Positions 5,098 to 13,614 of a stretch of 49,244 nucleotides of DNA are shown one piece after another. Below the pieces are notes generated by a model. That model searched no databases and was not told where the DNA came from. It was given only the letters and a program-made list of their open reading frames with translations. Source of the stretch: a virus. Both the position numbers and the translations under genes were made by a program. How positions within the stretch are numbered: the first letter of the stretch is position 1; every line of letters starts with the position of its first letter. The stretch lies in IMG/VR virus record IMGVR_UViG_3300049929_000018, positions 1 through 49,244 of that record; one strand, written 5' to 3'.

Positions 5098-5681
5098 GCA
5101 TTACCGCTTATCCCCTGGCCTGGCCGCCTAGCATTCAACGATCCCCAAGGCGCGAACCGACACGGTTTCGCACTACGCTTACGAGCGCGCTTGGCAACGT
5201 ACAAACGAGCTTAATTCGCTTCGCAAAAGATTCGGAAATGGGACTTGAAGACCTGGTTATTTCCAGCAATGTAACGCTTGGAATGAATCACCCGCGAGAT
5301 CCTGGCGTAGCGATATGGTTCACTTGGGACTTGCACCAAGTTTGCATTCCAAACGACAAATATTCAACCGTCGAAGGCAATCTCCAAGGCATTCACCACA
5401 TCATTGAAGCGCGGCGAGTTGAGCTGAGGCATGGTTCGCTTGAGTTGGTGCGCGCGACCTTCAAAGGTTTCATGTTGGCAGCGCCGACGACTCTGCCCTG
5501 GTGGAAGGTTTTGGGAGTCAGGGAAGACGCGCCCCCGGCTGCGATAAAAGCAGCATACCGGAAACTATCATCAGCACATCATCCGGATAAGGGCGGCGAT
5601 AACTTGACCATGACGGATATAAACGCAGCATGGGAACAGGCGCAATGGATTATGGACCCGGAAACAGAGGGGCAACAATAG
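5094..5681 (+). CDS. J-domain (DnaJ-like) protein
   Basis: 195 residues. The last ~60 residues form a J domain: PWWKVLGVREDAPPAAIKAAYRKL with the HPD motif at 163-165. The N-terminal ~130 residues are a plasmid/phage-type domain of unknown function; there is no G/F region, zinc finger or membrane segment. J proteins stimulate DnaK ATPase; plasmid and phage versions may remodel replication or partition complexes (inference). Starts inside the previous gene's stop (ATGA overlap), so co-translated with the OrfA-like protein. Confidence 0.85.
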   Translation: MSITAYPLAWPPSIQRSPRREPTRFRTTLTSALGNVQTSLIRFAKDSEMGLEDLVISSNVTLGMNHPRDPGVAIWFTWDLHQVCIPNDKYSTVEGNLQGIHHIIEARRVELRHGSLELVRATFKGFMLAAPTTLPWWKVLGVREDAPPAAIKAAYRKLSSAHHPDKGGDNLTMTDINAAWEQAQWIMDPETEGQQ

Positions 5682-5700
5682 TATGGCAAAGATTGCCATA
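5682..5700 (+). promoter_or_regulatory. Inverted repeat in front of parD
   Basis: TATGGCAA (5682-5689) and TTGCCATA (5693-5700) are a perfect 8-bp dyad with a 3-base centre, directly after the J-domain gene stop and 34 bases before parD. Typical place and size for the ParD autoregulatory operator. Confidence 0.55.
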
Positions 5701-5733
5701 ACCCTGTATTGTCCTGGCAGGAGGTAACACTTT

Positions 5734-6009
5734 ATGAAAACCATGAATATTTCATTACCCGATCAGATGAAGCAGTACGTAGACGAGCAAATTTCAAAAG
5801 GCCGCTTTAGTAGCGTCAGTGAATACGTGCGCGGCATGATCCGACTAGATCAAAGAGGGCAGGCAGAATTAGTGCTTGTGCAATATCTGGCGGAAGGCAT
5901 GGAAGGGCCAAGCACTCCTTTCACAGACGCAGATGTAGCGGATATTTGCGAAAGAGGCGTAGCCCGCTACAACGCTCTGCAAGTGGAGAAAAAGGTAGCC
6001 AGTGGCTAA
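5734..6009 (+). CDS. parD: ParD-family antitoxin
   Basis: 91 residues with the ParD pattern: N-terminal RHH MNISLPDQMKQYVDEQISKG, then FSSVSEYVRGMIR, and an acidic C-terminal tail that binds toxin. GGAGG lies eight bases upstream. It overlaps parE by 8 bases, the usual antitoxin-first order. Role: neutralise ParE and repress the operon, giving post-segregational stability to the episome. Confidence 0.9.
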   Translation: MKTMNISLPDQMKQYVDEQISKGRFSSVSEYVRGMIRLDQRGQAELVLVQYLAEGMEGPSTPFTDADVADICERGVARYNALQVEKKVASG

Positions 6010-6340
6010 TGTTGAAAAAACCAGGCAGGCAGTAATTGACCTGGACGAGTGTTTTGATTACCTGGCTAAAGAGGCTGGAATTAAGAAAGCAAAGGCATTT
6101 GTAAAGAGTGCCCATGAGAGCTTTCATTACCTGGCGAAATATCCAGAAGCAGGGGCGCCTTTGCACATATATCGCCCCCAATATATGTATGTACGAAAAT
6201 GGCCGGTAGAGGCGCATGAAAAATACCTTATTTTCTATCAGCCGTGGAGTTCTGGCTGGCGTAGAGGCGTGGAGATTATCCGCGTCATCCATTCTTCTAG
6301 GGACTGGTGGCGAAATTTTGAGATCACAATCACATCATGA
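6002..6340 (+). CDS. parE: ParE/RelE-family toxin
   Basis: 112 residues. GTG start at 6002 inside the end of parD, with GGAG upstream. Shows the ParE layout: two N-terminal helices (DLDECFDYLAKEAG, AKAFVKSAHESFHYLAKYPEAG), then strands YVRKWPV, KYLIFYQP and VEIIRVIHSSRDWW at the C-terminus. ParE toxins poison DNA gyrase (family knowledge). The stop overlaps the resolvase start by 4 bases. Confidence 0.88.
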   Translation: MANVEKTRQAVIDLDECFDYLAKEAGIKKAKAFVKSAHESFHYLAKYPEAGAPLHIYRPQYMYVRKWPVEAHEKYLIFYQPWSSGWRRGVEIIRVIHSSRDWWRNFEITITS

Positions 6341-7002
6341 AAAAAGCAATCGGGTATATCCGCGTCAGCACTGACAGGCAGGCCCAGGAAGGCGTCTCGC
6401 TGGACGCGCAGCGCGACAAGATCGAATCATGGTGCAAGGCTAACGACTACACGCTGGCAGGCGTATACATCGATGCAGGATTGAGCGGCAAGAGCATGGC
6501 CAAGCGGCCGGAATTGCTAAAAGCACTGGCGACGATCAAGCGCGGCATGGTGCTAGTTGTCTACAGTCTAAGCCGCCTGGCCCGGTCTACCAAGGACACA
6601 CTTACGATGTCAGAGCATCTTGCCAAGGTAGGCGCCGACCTGGTAAGCCTGACGGAAAAGCTGGACACCACAGGGGCAGCCGGGAAAATGATGTTTAGGA
6701 TGCTGGCAGTCCTGGCAGAGTTCGAGCGCGACGTCACCAGTGAACGCACCACCGGCGCATTAGCTTACAAGAAGGCGGTAGGCGAGAAGTACAGCACAAC
6801 CCCTTTTGGCTATTCCGAAAAAAGCGGGAAACTGACGGCAGACGAATCGGAATCGCTGGTAGTCGCTGAAATGGTTGCAAGGCGGGACGCTGGCACATCT
6901 TTTGCTGAGATAGCCACCTGGCTCAATAGCGCGGGAATCCGTGGCAAAAAGGGCGGGCAATGGCACGCCTCAACAGTGCGCTATTTAATCCAAAGGCAAT
7001 AA
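6337..7002 (+). CDS. Small serine recombinase (resolvase type)
   Basis: 221 residues. Catalytic domain opens with YIRVSTDRQ (Ser11), followed by arginines in YSLSRLARS and the helix GKMMFRMLAVLAEFERDVTSERT. The C-terminal part is short (GYSEKSGKLTAD onward, ending in a QWHASTVRYLIQ HTH-like segment), consistent with a resolvase/invertase or short recombinase-domain protein, not a large integrase. It shares the operon with parDE through an ATGA overlap. Likely role: multimer resolution of the episome. Inversion or integration cannot be excluded. Confidence 0.85.
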   Translation: MKKAIGYIRVSTDRQAQEGVSLDAQRDKIESWCKANDYTLAGVYIDAGLSGKSMAKRPELLKALATIKRGMVLVVYSLSRLARSTKDTLTMSEHLAKVGADLVSLTEKLDTTGAAGKMMFRMLAVLAEFERDVTSERTTGALAYKKAVGEKYSTTPFGYSEKSGKLTADESESLVVAEMVARRDAGTSFAEIATWLNSAGIRGKKGGQWHASTVRYLIQRQ

Positions 7003-7003
7003 A

Positions 7004-7327
7004 ATGCCCCATAAAACTCTTCAAGAGATCCGGCAATTCCTTGATGAAGTTATGCCGGTCATTCGCGCAGGGAATATTCAGGACGCGGAAACGTTCCGGA
7101 AATACCTTGAGGCCAATGGCTACTACAACATCAGGCAAATGCCGGACGGCACATGGACGGCGCTAGTGGATATGATGTTCACCACGGCGCTATGCGTGCG
7201 ATTGGACGCATATGGCTACGACAAAAGGTATTGTTATGCCGACCCGAACCAGGCCGCGATCGAAATAGAAAAACTGGAAAACGGCGATCAGGAACCCGAA
7301 GGCTGGACGAGAAGACTGCCAGAATGA
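7004..7327 (+). CDS. Hypothetical protein, 107 aa
   Basis: Starts one base after the resolvase stop with AAGG upstream. Mixed alpha/beta, with aromatic-rich central segment (RLDAYGYDKRYCYADPNQA) and acidic end. No family recognised. The stop overlaps the next start (ATGA). Confidence 0.7.
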   Translation: MPHKTLQEIRQFLDEVMPVIRAGNIQDAETFRKYLEANGYYNIRQMPDGTWTALVDMMFTTALCVRLDAYGYDKRYCYADPNQAAIEIEKLENGDQEPEGWTRRLPE

Positions 7328-7698
7328 TCGAGATGTATATCCTGGAGGGCAGGACTCCAGTGCGGTGCAATGACATGATGAAGTGGAGCCAATGGTACGG
7401 CACGGTGGACCGGCATGTAGCGGAAACACTCATAGACGATGTAAGAATTAGCACGGTATTCCTTGGGCTTGATTGCAACCCGTTCGGCGGTGCGCCGTTA
7501 CTTTTTGAGACAATGGTTTCGGCCAATGAAGAATGGGGACCGATTCAACTGCGTTGCAGCACCTACATGCAGGCAGAACAAATGCACCAGTCCGTTGTGG
7601 AAAGGGTGCAAGAATCCAAGGGCAATGCGGCGACGATAACGGACGAGACTTTCGCCAGGCTCAAAGCCATAGCGACATGGACACCAAGGCCGCTATGA
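7324..7698 (+). CDS. Conserved phage-type hypothetical protein, 124 aa
   Basis: The ATG at 7324 overlaps the previous stop. The middle resembles a protein type frequent in phages and plasmids, with ISTVFLGLDCNP, PLLFETMV and a following RCSTYMQAEQMHQ segment. Function unknown. Last gene of the rightward block; it converges on the leftward gene ending at 7729. Confidence 0.7.
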   Translation: MIEMYILEGRTPVRCNDMMKWSQWYGTVDRHVAETLIDDVRISTVFLGLDCNPFGGAPLLFETMVSANEEWGPIQLRCSTYMQAEQMHQSVVERVQESKGNAATITDETFARLKAIATWTPRPL

Positions 7699-7728
7699 TG
7701 AAGCCAACAAAGAACCATCTTACAGTTC

Positions 7729-8052
7729 TCACTGTTCTATATTTAGGCCGCGCTTACGCCTTTCCTCTAGTATTTCCGTGACCATTTCCCCGTTCGGAAT
7801 GCCAAGCATGGCTTCCATCGCCCTGGCATGGGCTAGACTATTAACGTCAGCAGTTATCTCCTGCAATATCTCAAGATTGCTTACCATTGCCCTGCCTTGT
7901 TTGGTTCTCAGCATTTCGATTACGCATATAGCTCCAGCATAAAATGAGTCCAAAACAAACTGCCTATCTTTCTCTGACAGATCCTTGAACCCACGCGGCC
8001 GGCCAGTTTCAAATAACTGCCAATACGCATCAATTGATTTAAGTTTTTTCAT
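7729..8052 (-). CDS. Hypothetical protein, paralogue of the product of 17077-17382
   Basis: 107 residues from ATG 8052 (AGGAG six bases upstream). The N-terminal half (YWQLFETG, then FVLDSFYAGAICVIEML) matches the layout of the protein at 17077 (HWELFHTA, TAMKMCYYAGVRAMMLV), suggesting two copies of one family. No known function. Last gene of the leftward replication operon; overlaps its upstream neighbour by 4 bases. Confidence 0.7.
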   Translation of the reverse strand: MKKLKSIDAYWQLFETGRPRGFKDLSEKDRQFVLDSFYAGAICVIEMLRTKQGRAMVSNLEILQEITADVNSLAHARAMEAMLGIPNGEMVTEILEERRKRGLNIEQ

Positions 8053-8345
8053 TTTCTCCTGTACTCCTTTGTAACGCCCATCAGATCCATATGCTTCCGC
8101 AGGGTTTGCCGTGACACGCACAGCAGTTCGGCTACGCTGGTAAGCGACCGTGGCTCTGCCAGCAATCTATTTATCTCCCGCTCCCGCCCGGTAAGCATGG
8201 GCACCGAATACTTGGCGCCACCTTTTTTAAGACTTTTCCCGCAAGCAATTCCGCCCGCCCGCCCAACTACCTGGCGCTTCATACTCCCTTGCAGCGATCT
8301 AAGTAATGAAGCAGCCCCGCTCATTGCAAAACGTTTCTTTTCCAT
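8049..8345 (-). CDS. Helix-turn-helix DNA-binding protein
   Basis: 98 residues from ATG 8345 with AGGAGAAGG upstream. The C-terminal ~45 residues form a LuxR- or resolvase-type HTH: LTGREREINRLLAE, then SLTSVAELLCVSRQTLRKHMDLMGV. The N-terminus is basic. Could be a transcription regulator of the phage, or bind an origin or pac site. An upstream TTG (8360) is possible but less likely. Confidence 0.7.
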   Translation of the reverse strand: MEKKRFAMSGAASLLRSLQGSMKRQVVGRAGGIACGKSLKKGGAKYSVPMLTGREREINRLLAEPRSLTSVAELLCVSRQTLRKHMDLMGVTKEYRRK

Positions 8346-8389
8346 TTCCTTCTCCTTCAATCAAAGTTACATTTTTCCGGTTTCCTCTA

Positions 8390-10627
8390 TTAGTTTTCTC
8401 TATTAGCGTAGGCATTCTCTGGCCGCCAGCTTTTTAAGTGCCATTTCCAGGCGTTTTCGTTGCTGCCTATTTTTAGCGTGGCCGCTCCTATTAATGTTTT
8501 TGCCCGGCGTATGGTTATTTCCTTGTACCCAAAACTTTTTGCTTCTCTCAAGACAATATTCGATGCGACTGGACCATCTGCAAGGAGAGACAGAAGAAAG
8601 GACTTTGCGTCCTTCTTTTCTTCCCGCTCGTCCGCCGTATCGTTCCTGGTACTCATGGCCTCTTCCGCGCTAATGGTTACGGCCTCGTCTTCCCACATAA
8701 CCCGGCTCGTCTCAATTGGCCCTTCCTCAGAAGACAGTTCCACTGATTGAATAGTGAAGGCCAGGCCAGTCGTGTTTTTTGTCAGATTTGTCTTCATCGA
8801 GACGAACAGGCGGCGATCAGGATCTTCCGGATCTTCGTTGATCCCCCACACGGCACGCGCCATCGCCACCAGGCCCACCGATCCCTGGACCCGCATCAGG
8901 GCAGATCCGGCCGTGGACTTGGTAAGATGTGCGATCAGTAAAATGGCGAAGTTTCGCTCATGCGCCATATTCTGCAATGGCGTGAGCAATCCCCTCACAT
9001 CGGAATCCTTGTAACTATCGGCCGTGCCCATGTAGGCGGATATCGGATCGATTATCAGCAGGCGCACGTCTCCCATTTGATCCATCAGCGCGCCCAACTT
9101 TGCTAAGTCCGTCGATACGGAAAAGCTACGCTCTATAGGAGTTTCGTCCTGAGAGTCTTCCCTAATGGCCGTTACCAGTTCAATTCTGTCCGTATCCGCC
9201 CCGGCCGCAATTAGCCGTGGCTTTACTGTGTCGGCGGGATCATCTTCTGAAGACAAAATAATGACTGATCCCTTTTCGCACCTGGTTCGCTCATTCATGG
9301 GCACGGCATCCGGCCATAGGCCACCCGTGGTAACTATCGAAGTAATAGAGGCGCACGTTTGGCTTTTGCCCAGGCCTGGATTGCCTACCAGCAGGGATAT
9401 TTTCCCTTGTGCCAGGCGCCCCTTCCATAGCCAATGTATAGGCGTCATCTTGATATCGGTAACTCGCTGGTGTACCAGCTTCCCCGCCTTCCCTTTCCTT
9501 GAGTCCGGCAGAGACTTTTCGTACACTGGTAAATAGCTGCTTTGCGCCTTGTCGAGAGTGCCGTTCCCGTTAAAGTTTTGCCCGTTTATCTCATGCCGCT
9601 CCCCGTTCATCTTTTCCGGCACATCAGGATCTAGGGAGTAAGTTACTGCCCGTGGCTTCGCCCATTCCCGGACCTCGCTCGATGTCCACCCTTCAACTTC
9701 GGCATCAGCTATATCCCACCCGTCAATTTTGCCGGATACGTTGATTATTTTGACGGTACAACCCAACTCCAGGAGCTTCTTGGCAAGAATGAACATTGCT
9801 TTTTGGCCTGGCTGAGAGTCATAGGGGATCAAGTCCCCGACGCTGCAAGAGTAGGCATCGGCATCGCTTTTAGACTTGCACCGCTGGCAATCCGCATCCG
9901 GCCAGAGCAGGACTACCTTCCCGGCAATTATTTCCCACACATGGTTCAGCACAGAATTAGCACCACCCGACCAACTGATTGATGCGTAGGTTGCGCCCAG
10001 GAGTCTGTGCCCGGCGTCGGCTTTCTTTGGTCCTTCAGTGATTAGAACAGGCGCATCGGGTTTTTCCCCGATTCGATGCAGGCCATACAAGGAGCGCGGC
10101 GAGTTCGGGAAACCACACTGCCAGCGCGGGTTTCTGCCAGGAATGTATCCCCAGGACCACATGCGGCTCTTGTCGGTAGCGTCCGCATACCGGGTTTCAT
10201 AGCAGACAAGCGAACCATCCAGATCCTTGAACGGGAAAACCGTTACAGGTTCGCCCAGGTTGTGCAGCGCCATTGAAGGCGTCGGCTCGTCTGGAGGCGG
10301 TTTTGAAGTGATTCGATCGGGGATTTTTGGCGCTTTCGGGACCGATATGCTTGGCTCCCAATTATCGTTTGCGCCCAGGTGGGCACAGGCGGCCGGAAAA
10401 TCCATATTCAGCATTTCCATGATGAAAGAGATCACATCATGATTCCGACCGCAGCCAAAACAGTGAGCAAAACCCTTGCTTGGCGTGACTACGAAAGACG
10501 GTGTGGATTCACCGTGAAAAGGGCACAGGCCTTTATAGTTTGTACCGTTTTTTTTTAGCGGGACGTAATGCCCAATAACGGTAAGAATGTCTGTATTGCG
10601 TTTTAGAGCTTCAGCGTCAATCGCCAT
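8390..10627 (-). CDS. Bifunctional primase-helicase
   Basis: 745 residues. Residues ~10-95 are a CHC2 zinc-binding domain (CPFH at 35-38, CFGC at 56-59). Next comes a Toprim-like region (LITEGPKKADAGHRLLG, then VVLLWPDADC) with additional cysteines, then a RepA/RecA-like hexameric helicase-type ATPase (Walker A VGNPGLGKSQ, Walker B LLIIDPISAYMG), and a C-terminal winged-helix-like tail. It primes and unwinds phage DNA. ATG 10627 is chosen because AGGGG precedes it; a longer frame reaches 10705. It overlaps the VRR-NUC gene by 11 bases. Best candidate for the main replication protein. Confidence 0.9.
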   Translation of the reverse strand: MAIDAEALKRNTDILTVIGHYVPLKKNGTNYKGLCPFHGESTPSFVVTPSKGFAHCFGCGRNHDVISFIMEMLNMDFPAACAHLGANDNWEPSISVPKAPKIPDRITSKPPPDEPTPSMALHNLGEPVTVFPFKDLDGSLVCYETRYADATDKSRMWSWGYIPGRNPRWQCGFPNSPRSLYGLHRIGEKPDAPVLITEGPKKADAGHRLLGATYASISWSGGANSVLNHVWEIIAGKVVLLWPDADCQRCKSKSDADAYSCSVGDLIPYDSQPGQKAMFILAKKLLELGCTVKIINVSGKIDGWDIADAEVEGWTSSEVREWAKPRAVTYSLDPDVPEKMNGERHEINGQNFNGNGTLDKAQSSYLPVYEKSLPDSRKGKAGKLVHQRVTDIKMTPIHWLWKGRLAQGKISLLVGNPGLGKSQTCASITSIVTTGGLWPDAVPMNERTRCEKGSVIILSSEDDPADTVKPRLIAAGADTDRIELVTAIREDSQDETPIERSFSVSTDLAKLGALMDQMGDVRLLIIDPISAYMGTADSYKDSDVRGLLTPLQNMAHERNFAILLIAHLTKSTAGSALMRVQGSVGLVAMARAVWGINEDPEDPDRRLFVSMKTNLTKNTTGLAFTIQSVELSSEEGPIETSRVMWEDEAVTISAEEAMSTRNDTADEREEKKDAKSFLLSLLADGPVASNIVLREAKSFGYKEITIRRAKTLIGAATLKIGSNENAWKWHLKSWRPENAYANREN

Positions 10628-11120
10628 ACGTGCCCCTGGCGAGATATTCCATAGTCTTCCGCTTCCCGTCTTCGGCGCCCATCGCAAAGAAATGGCCGTA
10701 GCCATTGTTCAGCAGATATTGCGCCATTTCCTTTTGTTCGGTTGGTATCCTAGATCCGGATATACGCTTGAATTCTATGAACAACCTGAACGGCGGAGAG
10801 AACAGATCCGGAACGGCGGCAAGCACCCCTTCCTGTTTTAAGTGCCAGGCGACAATCGGATCTCGCAGCCCACCATTCGGAACGGCAAAGATCAGTTTGC
10901 CCGGATAGGCGGCCCGAAACCAGCGCACAAAGGCAACCTGTTCGGCATGTTCCTTTGGAGGCGCATTGATAGGGGCGACACGCTTGCGCGGCACGGGTAG
11001 CGCAGGAAAGGCCATCCGTGGCTTGCCTGACAGATGCGCGTAATAGTCCAATGCCCCCTGGCTTGCAGCCTTTTGCTCTGCAAGGGACTTAGGACGCGGC
11101 CGCTTATAGAATGTCCTCAT
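10617..11120 (-). CDS. VRR-NUC domain nuclease
   Basis: 167 residues. The VRR-NUC pattern is visible: EQVAFVRWFRAAYP, VPNGGLRDPIVAWHLKQEGVLAAVPDLF, then LFIEFKRISGS and EQKEMAQYLLNNG. Stand-alone VRR-NUC proteins in phages are structure-specific or Holliday-junction-type nucleases linked to replication. ATGA overlap with the upstream gene suggests coupled translation; no separate Shine-Dalgarno site was seen. Confidence 0.88.
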   Translation of the reverse strand: MRTFYKRPRPKSLAEQKAASQGALDYYAHLSGKPRMAFPALPVPRKRVAPINAPPKEHAEQVAFVRWFRAAYPGKLIFAVPNGGLRDPIVAWHLKQEGVLAAVPDLFSPPFRLFIEFKRISGSRIPTEQKEMAQYLLNNGYGHFFAMGAEDGKRKTMEYLARGTYGD

Positions 11121-11305
11121 GCAAGATAAAAGAACAGGAGAGCGAATACCGCCACCATGATCCCGATTGCCCTCTTTATCCGCAGATCATCGGCCCGCCA
11201 ATCCGCGCTCCTGCTACCCTTGCTGTACCGGCGCACAGTGCAGCCCACATCAGGCATATCAAGATCATGGTCCATCGCCTCGATCAATGTCCGTGGCGCT
11301 TTCAA
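11117..11305 (-). CDS. Small protein with C-terminal membrane anchor
   Basis: 62 residues from a TTG start overlapping the previous stop (TTGA), with GAGGG upstream. Charged N-terminal 45 residues, then a hydrophobic end IGIMVAVFALLFFYLA, i.e. a tail-anchored topology. Function unknown; unusual within a replication operon. Confidence 0.55.
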   Translation of the reverse strand: MKAPRTLIEAMDHDLDMPDVGCTVRRYSKGSRSADWRADDLRIKRAIGIMVAVFALLFFYLA

Positions 11306-11553
11306 TGTTTGCCCTCATTCGGGAAAGCGTCCACAACGTTTGCCATCAATGAGTCCCCTAACTTTCTAACCGCAATCAGGGCAAGTATAAGACTCTCCTG
11401 TTCCCTCATGGACGGGAGCTTTGTTTTGCCAATAGCAATGTCCCCACTATCCAAAACCATCAATTCCAGACGCAACTTGACGCCTTTGGGTAATGGGGCG
11501 TCGCCCAGGCTATTCAGGGTTTTGCATAAATCCTCGCACGTCGTTTTATCCAT
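11302..11553 (-). CDS. Hypothetical protein, 83 aa
   Basis: Starts with AGGAATAAAT before the ATG. Contains a strand-rich middle (KLRLELMVLDSGDIAIGKTKLP) and helical end. No family recognised. Part of the tightly packed leftward replication operon. Confidence 0.7.
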   Translation of the reverse strand: MDKTTCEDLCKTLNSLGDAPLPKGVKLRLELMVLDSGDIAIGKTKLPSMREQESLILALIAVRKLGDSLMANVVDAFPNEGKH

Positions 11554-11555
11554 AT

Positions 11556-11837
11556 TTATTCCTTTTTTTCTTCGTCCAAAAATCGGTTTCGGCCGAAATT
11601 GCGCTGTTCCTTGATCATTGGAATCGCTGCCAGGAAGGACAGCCGGGCAATCAAATCAAAGTCTATTTTCTTCTCCCCTGCCCGCAGGCCGCCCGGCCGG
11701 GTTTCCTCTATTGCGGCCGCAAGGAATTGCCTATAAGCAATAGTGGCGTAGTTTTTTAGTTGCTCCCGTTCTTCCTCAGATCTCCACTCGCGTCGATCGC
11801 TGCCAGGTTCACTCCTTTTTTCATCGCCAGTACTCAT
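11556..11837 (-). CDS. Hypothetical protein, 93 aa
   Basis: GGAGG seven bases upstream of the ATG; overlaps the ATPase gene by 4 bases. Charged N-terminus (many Arg/Glu), helical core AIAYRQFLAAAIEE and LIARLSFLAAIPMI. No family recognised. Confidence 0.7.
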   Translation of the reverse strand: MSTGDEKRSEPGSDRREWRSEEEREQLKNYATIAYRQFLAAAIEETRPGGLRAGEKKIDFDLIARLSFLAAIPMIKEQRNFGRNRFLDEEKKE

Positions 11838-12760
11838 ATCCGGTCCTCCTTTTTCGATTCGCCTTGTTTGGATAGGCGCTGTGCCGCGTAAACCTCACGC
11901 GCCTCGTTATGATCAGCCTCCTGCCAGTCCTCCAGCTTCTTGCCCATCAATCCTTCCACGTCAGCACGGCTCATGCCGATATCAGCGAAAGCCTGTACCA
12001 CTGCTTCCGTTCCCCCTTTTGCCCACACCGCAATGCGGCGGCCAGCGTCTTCGGTTACTTCCTTGTCCAAGGGGAAAAAGGCCATGTGTTGCCGCTGCAA
12101 TTTGATCTTTTTGGGAATGCCTGGCGCGTCGGCCGTGAACAGGAAAGAAGCCGTCAATTCAAACGGCAGGGACTTCTCGCATATCGGCATCCAGCCATTC
12201 AGCCCGGTAGGTCCGGACTTGGGCACGATTTCAGTTTTGCCGGTTTCCGGATTCTTTATGATTTCGATCTTTTCTTCGGCGCGAAAGCACAGGATCAGGT
12301 GCGCCCGCACTTGCAGCATCCTCGCTACCATGCGCTTGTGTGCCATTTTTGGCACTATCCAGGACGCAGGCCCGCAAGCCTTTTGCTTCTTCCAGTCAGT
12401 GCCGGCCATGCGCTGCAATTCCTCTTCCTGCCAGGCCAGTGCCCCGCCTTCACCCGCCCAAACGTGACTCATGGAATCCACCACAATCACCGGGTAGCCG
12501 GCATCGTCGGCGGCCTTGATTGCCTCGGTATAGGCATCCGGACGGAACGGCGGCCGCAGATCCCCGTGGTCAAAGTTAAATTGGTCGGCGTAGTGCTTCC
12601 CCCGCCCGGCTTCGGTATCGATCAGGGCGAACGGTTTATCCCCGGCCATACCCGTGGCCAGGCGCATGGCCGTGTAAGTTTTGCCGCTGCCCGTGCCACC
12701 CGCCAGGCCGATTAGTAGCCCAACGTTTTCCCGGCGTGCCCTTTTGAAAGTAAATGTCAT
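11834..12760 (-). CDS. P-loop ATPase, phage recombinase type (AAA_24/Sak4-like)
   Basis: 308 residues from ATG 12760 (AGGGAAG upstream); a longer frame from 12871 lacks such a site. Walker A GLAGGTGSGKTYTAMRLATG near residue 20, an ALIDTEAGR segment, and Walker B VIVVDSMSHVW. The C-terminal third is helical and charged. Phage ATPases of this kind act as RecA-like single-strand annealing or recombination mediators and commonly sit beside exonucleases, as here. Substrate specificity is not visible. Confidence 0.82.
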   Translation of the reverse strand: MTFTFKRARRENVGLLIGLAGGTGSGKTYTAMRLATGMAGDKPFALIDTEAGRGKHYADQFNFDHGDLRPPFRPDAYTEAIKAADDAGYPVIVVDSMSHVWAGEGGALAWQEEELQRMAGTDWKKQKACGPASWIVPKMAHKRMVARMLQVRAHLILCFRAEEKIEIIKNPETGKTEIVPKSGPTGLNGWMPICEKSLPFELTASFLFTADAPGIPKKIKLQRQHMAFFPLDKEVTEDAGRRIAVWAKGGTEAVVQAFADIGMSRADVEGLMGKKLEDWQEADHNEAREVYAAQRLSKQGESKKEDRI

Positions 12761-13614
12761 TGATCTTCCCTTTGTTCCATCATTGCCATGAATTGATTCA
12801 GAATCCAGTTTGGCGGTTCGGCGCAACAGATCCGGTTTGTGTAGGTCGGCCAGGTATCCGTGGCCATGCACTCCTGCCAGATCTCGATTGCCTGGCGCAC
12901 CTTGTCTTCGGCAATTGCCACGAAGGACGCGGAGAGCGTATGCAGGGAACAGGCATACGGCGGCTCTATCTCTTGGGCCAGAAAAATGAATTGAGCGTCT
13001 TCAGGCCCGCCTACGGCCGTCAGGCCGCGCTTATAGAAGGCGGCTTGTAGGTCGTACTGCATCGAATTGATTTGCCGATGGAACGTGTCAGGTGCGGCGT
13101 TAGGGCACGTTTTATAGTCCATGAGTACCTTTCTGTCCGCCGTCATCCAATCAGTCCGTGCGCGGCACCATATGGCCCCTTCTTGCCAGATAATCGTTTG
13201 CTCGGCTTTCCCGTCCTCCAGAATGCCGGCAAGTTCAGATCCGGCCAGGAATTCCCTGGCAGTCGTGACCATCGCAGTCAGATCCCCGAAGTGCTTGGAG
13301 AGAATCGGGTACTTGCCATCTTCCCGCGCCTGGTCCCGAATGTCTTGGGTAGCCTTTTTCCGCCAGTCGTCGGCATCGACTACCCGGACAGCGTCATTGT
13401 CACCTTCCAGCAGCAGGGCATGAGCGGCACTGCCAATGTCAAAGCGGCTTGATTCGTCTGGAGTGTGTTGCGGGTTTAGGCGGGGATGAAGTTCCCTGGC
13501 GTGGCTTGGGGACTGTGTTACCAGTATCTTGGCGATACTGTTTGAGAGCGAAGGTTCCAGGCAGGGGTCGGCGTGGTATTCGCCGGCCGGCATCCAATAT
13601 ATGCCCGGCGTCAT
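12757..13614 (-). CDS. RecE-like PD-(D/E)XK exonuclease
   Basis: 285 residues. Pattern of RecE/DUF3799-type nucleases: YHADPCLEPSLSNS near the start, DIGSAAHALLLEG, then an IWCRARTDWMTADRKVLMDYKT core carrying the Asp and the DYK catalytic pair, followed by QYDLQAAFYKRGL. Generates 3' single strands for the adjacent ATPase/annealing system. It overlaps both neighbours by 4 bases. Confidence 0.85.
   Translation of the reverse strand: MTPGIYWMPAGEYHADPCLEPSLSNSIAKILVTQSPSHARELHPRLNPQHTPDESSRFDIGSAAHALLLEGDNDAVRVVDADDWRKKATQDIRDQAREDGKYPILSKHFGDLTAMVTTAREFLAGSELAGILEDGKAEQTIIWQEGAIWCRARTDWMTADRKVLMDYKTCPNAAPDTFHRQINSMQYDLQAAFYKRGLTAVGGPEDAQFIFLAQEIEPPYACSLHTLSASFVAIAEDKVRQAIEIWQECMATDTWPTYTNRICCAEPPNWILNQFMAMMEQREDQ

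Noticed and set aside
6337-7002. Serine recombinase as phage integrase
   Set aside because: Too short for a large serine integrase, linked to parDE, and no attachment site or excision factor was seen; partition genes point to plasmid maintenance.
11909-12715. 268-codon plus-strand frame opposite the recombinase ATPase
   Set aside because: The minus strand carries a clear Walker A/B ATPase in an overlapping operon; the plus frame looks like its mirror, with no start signal.
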